Shown here: one piece after another, positions 49,482-58,441 of the stretch | How the letters are laid out: each line of letters begins with the position of its first letter | How positions within the stretch are numbered: position 1 is the stretch's first letter | Source: G963675935 sp963803125 | GTDB taxonomy: Bacteria > Planctomycetota > Planctomycetia > Pirellulales > Thermoguttaceae | Direction of reading: 5' to 3' | Assembly: GCA_963803125.1 (NCBI GenBank) | Contig: CAWDLR010000002.1 | Span: 682,001 to 746,000, forward strand | Length of the DNA stretch: 64,000 nt | Program-made: the position numbers and the translations under genes | The notes under the pieces: model-generated | The model's database searches: none | What the model was told of the DNA's origin: nothing | The model's input: the letters and a program-made list of their open reading frames with translations, nothing else

Positions 49482-50876
49482 TCAGAAGCGCCGTTCGAGT
49501 TGCACCATTACTTCGCTGTTGAACGAGCGGTCGTCGCCGCTTCGCAGCGGGACGGAGGCGCCGACGCGGCAGACGGTACACTTGGCGAGTTCGGCGTGGA
49601 TTCCCACGGTCAGATCCAACACGTTGACGCGGTTGGCAAAATTGCTGAAGGTCAGTTCCGGTGGCGTAGTCGTACTCACCACATCCGCGTCTTGCAGGGT
49701 TGTGGTGTAGTGCAACTCCAGCATGCCGGCGACGCCCGTCAGGCGGCAGGCGCAGGGATTGCGATATAGCCAGTAACCGGCGGCCAAATCGAGATAGAGC
49801 AAGTTTTGCTCGCTAAGGTCTCCCCTGCCAAGTCCCGCGTTGTTGCGATAGTCGATGCGGTCTGGATTGGTGTCGATATCGACCTGGATAAACCCTTCCC
49901 AAAAGAAGCGGTCGGTTGGCGTGTTGACAAAGCCGGCGTACGGCAACAGGTGAAAGGCATCGTTGTGGACAACGAAAGTGGTGGTCTTCAGGACGCCGTA
50001 CATCTGCGTGGCGAATCCGGTGACGTTGCTTCCCGTGGGCGTGTCGATCCCCAGTCCGATTGACGCCGCAAAGGTATCACCGCAGCGGACCACTCGTTTC
50101 AGGATTAGCGCCAGGTTGCCGACGTTGCCGCCGGAAACGTCGAAGTCCGGCGCGGCAAAGTCGGTCCGTCCGGCCAGCGGCATCCGCAACTCGATCGAGG
50201 AGCAGCGATCGAAAAAGGTCTTCTCCACGCCGATCGTGTAACAATCGACGGAGAAATTGCGGCTGATCGGTGCCACTCCGCCAAAGCTGGACTCGGCTTG
50301 CAGGGCGTCCTGGAAATGATTATAGGTGAAGAAGACGCGGTCTTGCGGCAAGGCGTTGTCGTCTTCGGCGATCTTGACGCGGCGGCAGCCGGCAGCCAGC
50401 GGCAAATCGGCGCGTGCGTTGTTAAAACTGGAGCCGAAGGCGAAGACGCTGCCGCCAAGGTTGTTGAAGAAATCGCCGAACATGTTGGGAGCGCCGGCCA
50501 GCGGTTCGCTGCCTCTCGATTCACTCTGATCGCCCATGAGCGAGGCCAACTGGTTGGAAGAGGGCGAGGCCGACTCCGCGGCCTTCGTTGACAACTCCGT
50601 TGCCGGCTCCGGCGGTGCCGGCCGTTTGTCGGCCGACGGCGCGGAAGGCCGCGGCTTCGCAGTCGAGTCGGGGGAGCCGGCAGGCCGGGTTCCCGGTGCA
50701 ACCTGGGCTAACGAGTCCCAGGGGTTCGCGCCGTCGTCGGCGGTTGCCATGCCAGGTCCGGGGCCGCTGTCGTCATCGACCGCCCGCGCCGCGGCAGGAG
50801 TTGACAAGACGCACGCCAGGCCTAAAACGGTCGCACCGGCCAGCGAAAACGCACGGTAAGAACGTGTTCGCGGCAT
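49482..50876 (-). CDS. Outer-membrane beta-barrel protein, unknown
   Basis: 464 residues with a signal peptide at 1-32 (ATVLGLACVLSTPAAARA). A Pro/Ser/Ala-rich linker (about 40-110) leads to a beta-rich region with alternating hydrophobic strands (RVFFTYNHFQDALQAESSFG, FSVDCYTIGVEKTFFDR, ALILKRVV). The last residues, SEVMVQLERRF, end in Phe, the usual outer-membrane barrel signal. ATG 50876 has GGGGGAGGGGGGAG upstream. It overlaps the kinase gene end by 55 bases in another frame. The gene lies between the kinase and the sigma factor, so it may be a target or a reporter of that regulatory pair. Confidence 0.75.
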   Translation of the reverse strand: MPRTRSYRAFSLAGATVLGLACVLSTPAAARAVDDDSGPGPGMATADDGANPWDSLAQVAPGTRPAGSPDSTAKPRPSAPSADKRPAPPEPATELSTKAAESASPSSNQLASLMGDQSESRGSEPLAGAPNMFGDFFNNLGGSVFAFGSSFNNARADLPLAAGCRRVKIAEDDNALPQDRVFFTYNHFQDALQAESSFGGVAPISRNFSVDCYTIGVEKTFFDRCSSIELRMPLAGRTDFAAPDFDVSGGNVGNLALILKRVVRCGDTFAASIGLGIDTPTGSNVTGFATQMYGVLKTTTFVVHNDAFHLLPYAGFVNTPTDRFFWEGFIQVDIDTNPDRIDYRNNAGLGRGDLSEQNLLYLDLAAGYWLYRNPCACRLTGVAGMLELHYTTTLQDADVVSTTTPPELTFSNFANRVNVLDLTVGIHAELAKCTVCRVGASVPLRSGDDRSFNSEVMVQLERRF

Positions 50877-53524
50877 CTCCCCCCTCCCCCTGAACGAGTG
50901 AGAGCTGATGAACCCCCATCATTGCATCGGCGGCCGGACCGTAGCGAGTTTAGGGAGATTGCCGGTTCTATCGCTTTTTTGGAGGAGGCGGAGGAGGAGA
51001 CGCGAGCGACCTGGCGGCTTCCTGCGCGGAGTTCTTGGATGGCCTTTTCGGTCTTCGCAATTCGCTCCTGCAAACCGGCGGCGTCGTGGAGCGTGTCGGC
51101 CGCCCGTGCCAGGTTCTGCCGGAGCGTCTCCAACGTGCGCAACACCTTCCGCCGCTTGGCGGGATCGGGAGCGAACTTCCCGATGGCGCGAAGGGCAAAG
51201 AGGAGATCGCGGTGATAGCGGGCATTGGCAGCATGCTCGGCAACCAACGGCGCCAGGATGGCCTCGGCTTGTTCGAATGCGGCCATCGCTTCTTGACGAT
51301 CACCGTGATTGAACTCGGCCTCTGCCAGCGTGAGGCACACCTCTGCCAGCGCCACCTGATAATCGGTTACCGAGGGGTTTAGCCAGGCCAGCCGCTCCAA
51401 CGCCGTTCGCGACTCGGCGTACATTTGGATCGCCCCGTCGTATCGCTTCGCCGCAGACAGTACGTCGCCCTGCAGCCGCCGCGTAACGGCGAGCTTATAG
51501 GCATAATCCAAATCGGCGGGCTCGTCCTTGAGGAGTTGCGCGAACATCTCGCGTGCCTTGTCCAAAGACGTCGTGGCCAGTTTGAGGTCGCTTATCGCCA
51601 CACCCAGATTGCCGAGGTTATAGTAACCCATGGCCGCATCCTCGCGGAGCTTTGGGCCGAGCTTTGCGTCGTTTCCCGCCACCGGCAGCAATTGCAAGCG
51701 GATGGCCTGCGCTTTTTCCATGCACTCGCGCGCCTGCCCCCGCTTGGCGTCCTTGTCTTTCTCGACCAGGCCGAGATTCATCCAACTGTTGGCCAAAGCG
51801 CGACTTAAATCCGTGGACTTGGGGGCTAAGGCTGCAAGCCGGCTGCGCAATTCGATTGCCGCGGCGTAGGTTGCCGCCGCCTGGTCGAGCCGATGCTGCT
51901 CGTGCAACGCTTGCCCCATGGCATTAAGCGTGTCGCCGAGCGCCTTCAGGCGAGCCGTGTTCTCCGGCGTCTTTGCGACCAGTTCTTCCTGGGCCTGCTT
52001 CGCCGTCTCGTAAAACGGCATTGCCTTGGCCGGCGATTCGATGGCTTCAGTAATCCGGCCGATGCGATAGTGGGCCAGCGCCAATTCGTCGCGCAAGGCC
52101 GCGTCTCCCTCGCTCCGATCGAGAAAACGCTCGTAGTACTTGCGGGCAAGCTGCAAGAGATCCCTGCGGAGCGGCTGCTTTCCGGGCTCGTTCTTCAGCC
52201 TCTCCTCGCTCACGCGGGTGAAGAGGTCCTCGACCGCCTGCCGCGCGTCCAGCAGGCTCGCTTCGGCGCGGACCTGCGATCGCGAGGCACGCATGTAACC
52301 GATCGATGCGGCAATCAGCCCGAGCGACAAGCACAGGAACGCTGCGGCGACGGAACCGGCCACCAGCGGATTGCGGCGGCACCAGCGCCGCAGACGTTCC
52401 GCCGCCCCGACCGGCCGCGCCTCGATCGGCATGCCGGAGAGATAGCGGCGCAATTCTTCCGAGAGCGTCCTGGCCGACTGGTAGCGGGCGGCTAGGTCCT
52501 TTCGCAGGCACTTCAGGCAGATCGTCTCCAGGTCGCGTGAAACTTGGCCGTTGAGTTTTCGCGGGCTGGGCGGATCGTCCTCGATGACCTGTTTCAGCAG
52601 CATCTGCACATTGCCGCGGAAGGGCCGCTCGCCGGTAAGCAGCTCGAAGAGGATTACCCCCAGGCTGTAGACGTCGGTGCGGCAATCGGCGGCGTGGGCG
52701 TAGCCGCGGGCCTGCTCCGGCGACATGTAGGCGGGCGTGCCCAGCACCTGGCCGTCGAGGGTCATGGTCACCTCGTCGGCCGCCCGTTTGGCCAGCCCGA
52801 AATCCATGATGTGCGGCTCGCCGGCCGGATCGATCATGATGTTGCTGGGCTTCAAGTCGCGGTGGATCACGCCGCGCTCGTGGGCGTGTTGCAGGGCATC
52901 GGCGATTTTGATGCACAATGCCGCCGCTTCCCGGCAACTCGGCCGCTGCCGGCCCGGCCACTTGTCAAGCGACAGGCCCTCGATGAAATCGCTGACGATA
53001 TAAATACGGCCGGACTCGATCCCGACTTCATGCACGCTGACGATGTTCGCATGTCGGAGTTGCGCCGCCGCCCGGGCTTCACGCAGAAACTTCTCCGTCT
53101 CGATCAAATCGAGCCGGGCCTTGTGCGGGCACTTGATCGCGACCATGCGATCGAGTTTGGGGTCACGCGCCTTCCACACCACCCCGAAACCGCCCGCGCC
53201 CAGCCGCTCGATCAGCTCGAAGTGGCTGATCGCCGGCATCTCGCCCTCCCCGGAACGCGAAGACGGCGGGTAGTCCGCGGTCGCCAGGCTTACCTGACTG
53301 CCGCACACCGAGCAGTGAAACTCGCTCAGCGCGACATTCGCGCCGAGCATCGTCGGGCTCTGGCAGTGCGGGCAGCAGATCCTTAGGGCGGTGGGCGGGA
53401 CAGGCGTGAGATCCGCCATGCTGCCATAGGTGTTCACCTCGGCCGAATACTCCGCCGATGCCGCCGCGACGCGGTCAGCCGAACGGCCTTGCGGCGAGCG
53501 ATCGCCCGCTGATGCCTCATTCAT
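50822..53524 (-). CDS. Ser/Thr protein kinase with N-terminal zinc ribbon and TPR-like region
   Basis: 900 residues from ATG 53524. Zinc-ribbon-like cysteines (CCPHCQSP, CSVCGS) are near residues 48-80. The Hanks-type kinase domain follows: GAGGFGVVWKARD, VAIKCPHK, VIHRDLKPSNIMI (about 220), IMDFGLAKR and TPAYMSPEQAR. One transmembrane helix lies near residues 385-410 (VAGSVAAAFLCLSLGLIAAS). The extracytoplasmic part is helical with TPR-like repeats (ALAHYRIGRITEAIESPAKA, ALAEVCLTLAEAEFNHGDRQ). This is the common planctomycete signalling-kinase layout. The in-frame sequence upstream of 53524 reads through dispersed repeats and is not part of the protein. The end is at 50822, overlapping the next gene. 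Confidence 0.92.
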   Translation of the reverse strand: MNEASAGDRSPQGRSADRVAAASAEYSAEVNTYGSMADLTPVPPTALRICCPHCQSPTMLGANVALSEFHCSVCGSQVSLATADYPPSSRSGEGEMPAISHFELIERLGAGGFGVVWKARDPKLDRMVAIKCPHKARLDLIETEKFLREARAAAQLRHANIVSVHEVGIESGRIYIVSDFIEGLSLDKWPGRQRPSCREAAALCIKIADALQHAHERGVIHRDLKPSNIMIDPAGEPHIMDFGLAKRAADEVTMTLDGQVLGTPAYMSPEQARGYAHAADCRTDVYSLGVILFELLTGERPFRGNVQMLLKQVIEDDPPSPRKLNGQVSRDLETICLKCLRKDLAARYQSARTLSEELRRYLSGMPIEARPVGAAERLRRWCRRNPLVAGSVAAAFLCLSLGLIAASIGYMRASRSQVRAEASLLDARQAVEDLFTRVSEERLKNEPGKQPLRRDLLQLARKYYERFLDRSEGDAALRDELALAHYRIGRITEAIESPAKAMPFYETAKQAQEELVAKTPENTARLKALGDTLNAMGQALHEQHRLDQAAATYAAAIELRSRLAALAPKSTDLSRALANSWMNLGLVEKDKDAKRGQARECMEKAQAIRLQLLPVAGNDAKLGPKLREDAAMGYYNLGNLGVAISDLKLATTSLDKAREMFAQLLKDEPADLDYAYKLAVTRRLQGDVLSAAKRYDGAIQMYAESRTALERLAWLNPSVTDYQVALAEVCLTLAEAEFNHGDRQEAMAAFEQAEAILAPLVAEHAANARYHRDLLFALRAIGKFAPDPAKRRKVLRTLETLRQNLARAADTLHDAAGLQERIAKTEKAIQELRAGSRQVARVSSSASSKKAIEPAISLNSLRSGRRCNDGGSSALTRSGGGGRCREHVLTVRFRWPVRPF

Positions 53525-53636
53525 GGCGGCATCCCTTGTGAGAACGTCTTGGCGGATCCTGCCGCCTTTATAGCAGAACCAACCCGCTATCTCAAGGGGT
53601 GCAGAAACCGGCAAAGTGTCGGAGAAGTGCGAAGTC

Positions 53637-53759
53637 CTCGTTCCCACGCTCTGCGCGGGAACGTACTTTCGGTACGGGGTCTTCCCACACGATTCCTTAC
53701 ACCTTTCCGCGACGCCGGCGCGTCGAGTTGGCAGGCGTTCCCACGCGGAGCGTGGGAAC
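53637..53759. repeat. GTTCCCACGC-family palindromic repeats
   Basis: Copies at 53637-53663 (CTCGTTCCCACGCTCTGCGC) and 53735-53759 belong to the same family as 14887-15027. They lie in the 470-base gap between the divergent kinase and lipoprotein genes. The rest of that gap shows no gene; both promoters should be here. Confidence 0.85.
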
Positions 53760-53994
53760 AAGAATATACGCTGCGCCCGCTGGCAGGGGTCCTTGACAGA
53801 CCTTTGCCGGGAGGTTCTCATAGTCGCGTGGGTCGATCGCGGCGTTCGACGCGATAACCGTTGCACCCGGGCTTTTCCTCTTTGCGAACCGTTTCGCCGT
53901 TGTCGCAAAATAATCACGCGGCCTCGGTCACAAACGCCGGCTTCTCAGTAGTAGGAGCATAGCCAGTCGCTTTCCAACACGTAGGAGCAATCTC

Positions 53995-56685
53995 ATGCGC
54001 CGTTCGCATACTTCGCGGGGTGCCGTCGCCTTGGCCTTGGCGGCAACGGTTGGTCTGGTCTCGATTTTCGGCGCTTCGGGTTGCCAACGAGGCAATTCCA
54101 ACGAGCAGAAGGGCGCTGCCGAGGGCGGCCCGAGCGGCCCAGTGGGGCGGCCATCAGTCGGGACGAAAGTCGCAGAGAGCGGGCCGAGCGGCGGAGTGGG
54201 CCAGCCGGCGGCTGACCTGAAAGCCGATGAGCCGGTGGAAACGCTGGTCGTAAAGATCGGCGTCGGCGGCAGCGCCGATCTGACCGAGCCGGTGGCCTTA
54301 GACCTTGGACTTGGTTTTCCATTTTGGCTGACTCCCGTCGGCCGCGAACAGAATGAGCCGGCGCCGTTCGGCGCCGTGCCGCAGCAATCGGACGCGAAGG
54401 GCACGATTCCCGCCGGCTCCAGCGCCAGTTTCACCTTCTCGCTGAAAGCCGATCCGGGGCAGGATCGTTTTCACACCAGTTCGCAACTCCTGGCCGGGTT
54501 GCGGGCGTCCGATATTTCGCGCGTCGGCTTCGCAAGCCGCGGGGGCGTCGATTGGGTGTTGGACGGCTACGAGATTCAACTCAACGGCAAGACCTTTGCG
54601 GCCCGGAAGGGAATCGGTCTGACGGCCGCACAAGCCCAGAGCGCCGCCCGGACAAAACTCATTGAGCTTACAAAGAAGCTGACGCCGCTTAAAAACGAGT
54701 TCGTCGAGTTGAAGAAGTTAGTCGGCGCAAAACTGGCGAAGGCCGACGACCAACAACGCCTGGAACAGGTCCGCAGCGAGCTCCGCCCGCTGATGCTTGA
54801 AAACGCCCGCTTGGAAGCCCAACTGCAAGGGGCGGCCCCCTGGTTCGAGGATTCCGAATTCCACTCGCCCTGCCGCGACAACTCCGCCTCGCCGGCGGCA
54901 AAGGCGATGAAGGTCGTGCTGATTACCGCCAACCATCCCGCCGCCGGCACTAAGAACTACGTTTATTTTAAGACCGGCGGGCACAAGTATCTGCTGGGCT
55001 CGCCCGAGAAGCCGCTCTCCCCGGCGAGAGGACCGCAGATATTCTCCGTCAACTTGGCTGCCGGACCCTTGGCCGCGGCCGACGTGCGGGGCTGGGCCGT
55101 GGGAATGCTCGGCACCGAGCGGCCAAGCGGCAAGGTGCCCGACCGCTGGCATCCTGAGCGGATTCTCGTGACGATCGACGGCCGCGCCGCCTATGACAGC
55201 GACGGAAACCCCTTGGATTGCAATTCGCTCAAAGCGATTCGTGTCATCCCGCCCGCCCACACCGACGAGAACGGGGTCGTGGTCGTCAACACGCCGGTCG
55301 CGCGGGAGACGTTTCTCTGGGAAGCAGGCAAAGGACTGGGGCTCGATACGGCCGGCGAGGCCGCCAAGCCGCTGCCGCCGCCCGGCGACCCGCAGGCGCC
55401 GCAGCCGGAGCCGGGAACAACGCCACAACCGGCCGATTCGCTGGCCGAAAACCCCGTCGAGAACCCCGCGGAAAACCCCTACTTCCCCGGCGAGACGCCG
55501 CCGCCGGTGGTCGAGATCGCGGGCGACGATTCCGCCGCGCCGTCGCCGATCGACGAAATCTGCCCGAACGACCTGGCCAATGACGATGATTATGGCTACG
55601 ACGCCAATGACGACGGCACGAACGCGGACGATTGGAACGACGATGACGTCCTGCCGCCGGACAGTGCGCCAATCATCCCGCCGGACGTTTCGCCGACCAT
55701 CCCGCCCGATCCCACTCCGCCGCCGGTGGGCCAACCGTTCCAGATTAAGAGCGTCGCGCTCACCAGCGGTTATCGAACGAAGGATCAATTCAAGATCGTG
55801 TGGAACGTCTGGGGCGACGAGAGCGAGATCGACCATTACTACGTCTATCTGTTTGTTGTGCGGCCGGAGATGTTGCCGTCGGCGCAATGGGACTGGAACA
55901 ACGGAATGGCGCTCTGCCAGACCGTTCCCGCCGGTCAGCATAGTTATACGGGCCATCTGACGAATGCTCCGCCCGAGCCGCTCAGTCCGCAGCACCAGTA
56001 TCTTCGCCCGATGGTCGTGGCGGTGCCGAAGAACTCATCGCTGACGCCGCACACGGGAGTCGGCGCCGCCCGGGCGCTGTTTTCGTCGTTGCCCAGCGAG
56101 CAGGCGGCCGCGCAAGCGTTCTGGCTGCCCCATAGCTATCTCTGGTCGGGCGGAGGGGGCTGGCAGCAGTTTACGCCCGGCCCCGTGCCGCCGCCGCCGG
56201 GCACAAGCCGGGCGGTTTGGAGAGGCGGGCCGCTGCCGAGCAGCGCGGGAATTCCGTTCACCACCGCCGCCCCCGCCTCGAACGTCTTTATTCGCCCCGA
56301 TCACAACACACACTGGATCATGCTCCAGTTTCAGGCAAACGTGGGCCCGGGAGACTACCGCATTCTCGGCCACGCCGGCTTTGGCGGAGGCCCCGGCGTG
56401 CCGAATACCGCCACCATGCAAACACGGCATTACCTCGTCAAAACGGCGCCAACGGCCGCAAACACCGGCTGGTCGGCCTGGACGCCGGCGAGTCCGCAGG
56501 ACCTGCCGAACCCCGGGGCCCAGGAGCGACTGAGTCTGTTTCAGGACCACGTCTCCACCAACGCCCTGCCCGGGGGCACGAAATACCAGATTCTCTACGA
56601 GGTGATGGTCTACTTCCAAGGCCCGCCGCCGACGAACTACGAGTTTCCGCCGGCGCTGTTCGGCGTGCGTCTGATGCGGCCGTGA
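53995..56685 (+). CDS. Large putative lipoprotein, unknown
   Basis: 896 residues. The signal peptide has a lipobox, VSIFGASGC (Cys about 30). A low-complexity Gly/Pro/Ser stretch (40-75) is followed by a beta-rich domain (VVKIGVGGSADLTEPVALD; GVDWVLDGYEIQLNGKTF), a helical segment at about 215-275 with coiled-coil character (LIELTKKLTPLKNEFVELKK), and a Pro/Asp-rich linker at 460-580. The last third is a beta domain (HYLVKTAPTAANTGW). ATG 53995 follows a GTAGGAGCAAT site. It heads a row of four surface-protein genes on the plus strand. I recognise no named family. Confidence 0.75.
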   Translation: MRRSHTSRGAVALALAATVGLVSIFGASGCQRGNSNEQKGAAEGGPSGPVGRPSVGTKVAESGPSGGVGQPAADLKADEPVETLVVKIGVGGSADLTEPVALDLGLGFPFWLTPVGREQNEPAPFGAVPQQSDAKGTIPAGSSASFTFSLKADPGQDRFHTSSQLLAGLRASDISRVGFASRGGVDWVLDGYEIQLNGKTFAARKGIGLTAAQAQSAARTKLIELTKKLTPLKNEFVELKKLVGAKLAKADDQQRLEQVRSELRPLMLENARLEAQLQGAAPWFEDSEFHSPCRDNSASPAAKAMKVVLITANHPAAGTKNYVYFKTGGHKYLLGSPEKPLSPARGPQIFSVNLAAGPLAAADVRGWAVGMLGTERPSGKVPDRWHPERILVTIDGRAAYDSDGNPLDCNSLKAIRVIPPAHTDENGVVVVNTPVARETFLWEAGKGLGLDTAGEAAKPLPPPGDPQAPQPEPGTTPQPADSLAENPVENPAENPYFPGETPPPVVEIAGDDSAAPSPIDEICPNDLANDDDYGYDANDDGTNADDWNDDDVLPPDSAPIIPPDVSPTIPPDPTPPPVGQPFQIKSVALTSGYRTKDQFKIVWNVWGDESEIDHYYVYLFVVRPEMLPSAQWDWNNGMALCQTVPAGQHSYTGHLTNAPPEPLSPQHQYLRPMVVAVPKNSSLTPHTGVGAARALFSSLPSEQAAAQAFWLPHSYLWSGGGGWQQFTPGPVPPPPGTSRAVWRGGPLPSSAGIPFTTAAPASNVFIRPDHNTHWIMLQFQANVGPGDYRILGHAGFGGGPGVPNTATMQTRHYLVKTAPTAANTGWSAWTPASPQDLPNPGAQERLSLFQDHVSTNALPGGTKYQILYEVMVYFQGPPPTNYEFPPALFGVRLMRP

Positions 56686-56745
56686 CGCGAGGAGAGAACT
56701 TGCGCCGCCCGAGCATCGGGCACGGAGTGAAATGGAGGAACGATC

Positions 56746-58387
56746 ATGAACGACATTTTCTTCTCACGCCGCCTTCTGAAAGGCGCCGCTCCTCTGCTGG
56801 CTTCTCTGGCCGTCTTGACGGCGGCACAGACGGTTCCGGCGGCCGGGTCCGCTGCAAGCGAAGGTGCACAGGCTACAACCGCTGACTCCTCCAGCGGCAG
56901 CAACGCGCCGCCGTTGACCTTCGAAGCCGTCGTCTTCGCGCAGACGGGAAACGACGAGTTCGACCAAGCGGCCGCTGCCGGGAGCGACGATCGAGATCCG
57001 CCCGCAAGGCAGCGCGAATTCCGCGGCGCAACAAGCCCAAAGCGACCAGCAGGGACGAGTGCTGATGACGATCGAAGCCGGACCGGGTGATTACCGGGCA
57101 ACCGCGCGGATGAACGGCTATCGCCCGCAGAGCGTCCGCATCCTGGCCCGCGCACTCGGCGAGCACCACGCCGCCGAGTTCGTCTTGAGCCAGAGCAGAG
57201 GAAAATCTCTGATCTTGCAGGCCTTGGTGTATCAGCAGGTTGCCGACGACGCCGCGACCAGGCGTCCGATCGCTGGGGTCACGGTGCAATTGCGGCAAGG
57301 CGACGCGGCATCAGCCCCCGGCACAACCGACGCCCAGGGCCGAACGCGGCTGCTGCTTGGGCCCGGTGACTATCAGGCCAGGGCCTCCCCGCCGCTGTTG
57401 GGGTCGCAGACCCTCCATGTCTCCGTCCGCGACGGCGGGGCAAACCGCGCAGTCTTCATCTTCAAGACGCCGGCGCCGTTGCCGTCCTCGCAGTCGGGAA
57501 AGTGTCGGCCCAACGCGACGCTTACCTTCGTCGCCGTGGTCGTCGCCCGCAGCGGCGCCGAGCCCGACACGCCGCTGAGCGGGGCGACCGTGCGGCTTAG
57601 CAACCCCGGCGCAGTTTCCGTAAACACCACCGACAGCCGGGGCCGCGTGCGGCTGCGGGTGCCCGCGGGAGGCGACTATGTAGCCTCGGCCGTCAAGGAC
57701 GGCTACGCCGTCCGCAATATGGTCGTGACCATCACCGAGAGCGGCAAGAATCATGCTACCTTCGTGCTGAGACCGTTGCCGACGGGCTCCTCGAACATGG
57801 CATCGCTCGACATTCGTGTCGTCGATGCCTCGTCGCGCAAACCGATACCCGGCGCCACGGTCCTGATCCTCGGCGGTTCACGACAGTCTCGCCAAGCGTC
57901 GAGGACCTGTTCGGCAGGTGATCTCAGCCAGGTCCTGCCGCGGGGGGACTATGAAGTAATTGTCAGAAATCAGGGATACCAGCCTCGCCGCGAGAGCGTC
58001 AGTTTGAGCAGGAAGAACGCCCGCCTGACGGTGATGTTGGTCAAAAACGGCTTGGAGGGCCGAGGAGACAAAACGGACAAACGAAACTCGTCGTCCGATC
58101 GAAACGCGAAAACAGACAAGAACCGAGATCATGCCGGCGACAAGAAGCCGCCCAAGGATGGAAAAACGAATTCGTCAACGAAGCCGGCAAAGGGCAGAGA
58201 GGTATGTGGTAATCGCGAGCCGGCGAAAGAAGACAGGAAACCCATCAAGCCCTCGAAAGCACCCGGCGGACAAGCGACGCAATCACAGCGACCGCCCCCG
58301 GTGGCGAAGCCGATCAGGCCGGTCCCGCCGCCCTGTCCGCCAGTTCCCAAGAACGTACCAAACAAGCAAAATCCCCCGCTGCGTTAG
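56746..58387 (+). CDS. CnaB/carboxypeptidase-regulatory repeat protein (one frameshift)
   Basis: About 547 residues after correction, with a signal peptide (AAPLLASLAVLTAAQTVPAA). Four beta-sandwich repeats follow: FEAVVFAQTGNDE..., LQALVYQQVADDAATRRPIA, FVAVVVARSGAEPDTPLSGA and LDIRVVDASSRKPIPGATVL. They share the G(A/V)TVxLR strand and GxYxAxA strand of the CarboxypepD_reg/CnaB fold. A Lys/Asp/Pro-rich basic tail of about 110 residues ends it. The first frame derails after QTGNDEF. Removing one T at 56959-56960 (GAGTTCG to GAGTCG) restores STKRPLPGATIEIRPQG and joins GPGDYRATARMNGYRPQSVR. It is closely similar to repeat units of the next gene. Confidence 0.85.
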
Positions 58388-58441
58388 CCGCCGCACATGG
58401 CACGGCAGCGACAATCGAGGGTAATGCACTGAGGATCGATC

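Noticed and set aside
53525..53917. N-terminal extension of the kinase
   Set aside because: The frame reads through GTTCCCACGC repeats (giving FPRSAWE-like peptides). Kinase homology and a sensible start begin at 53524.
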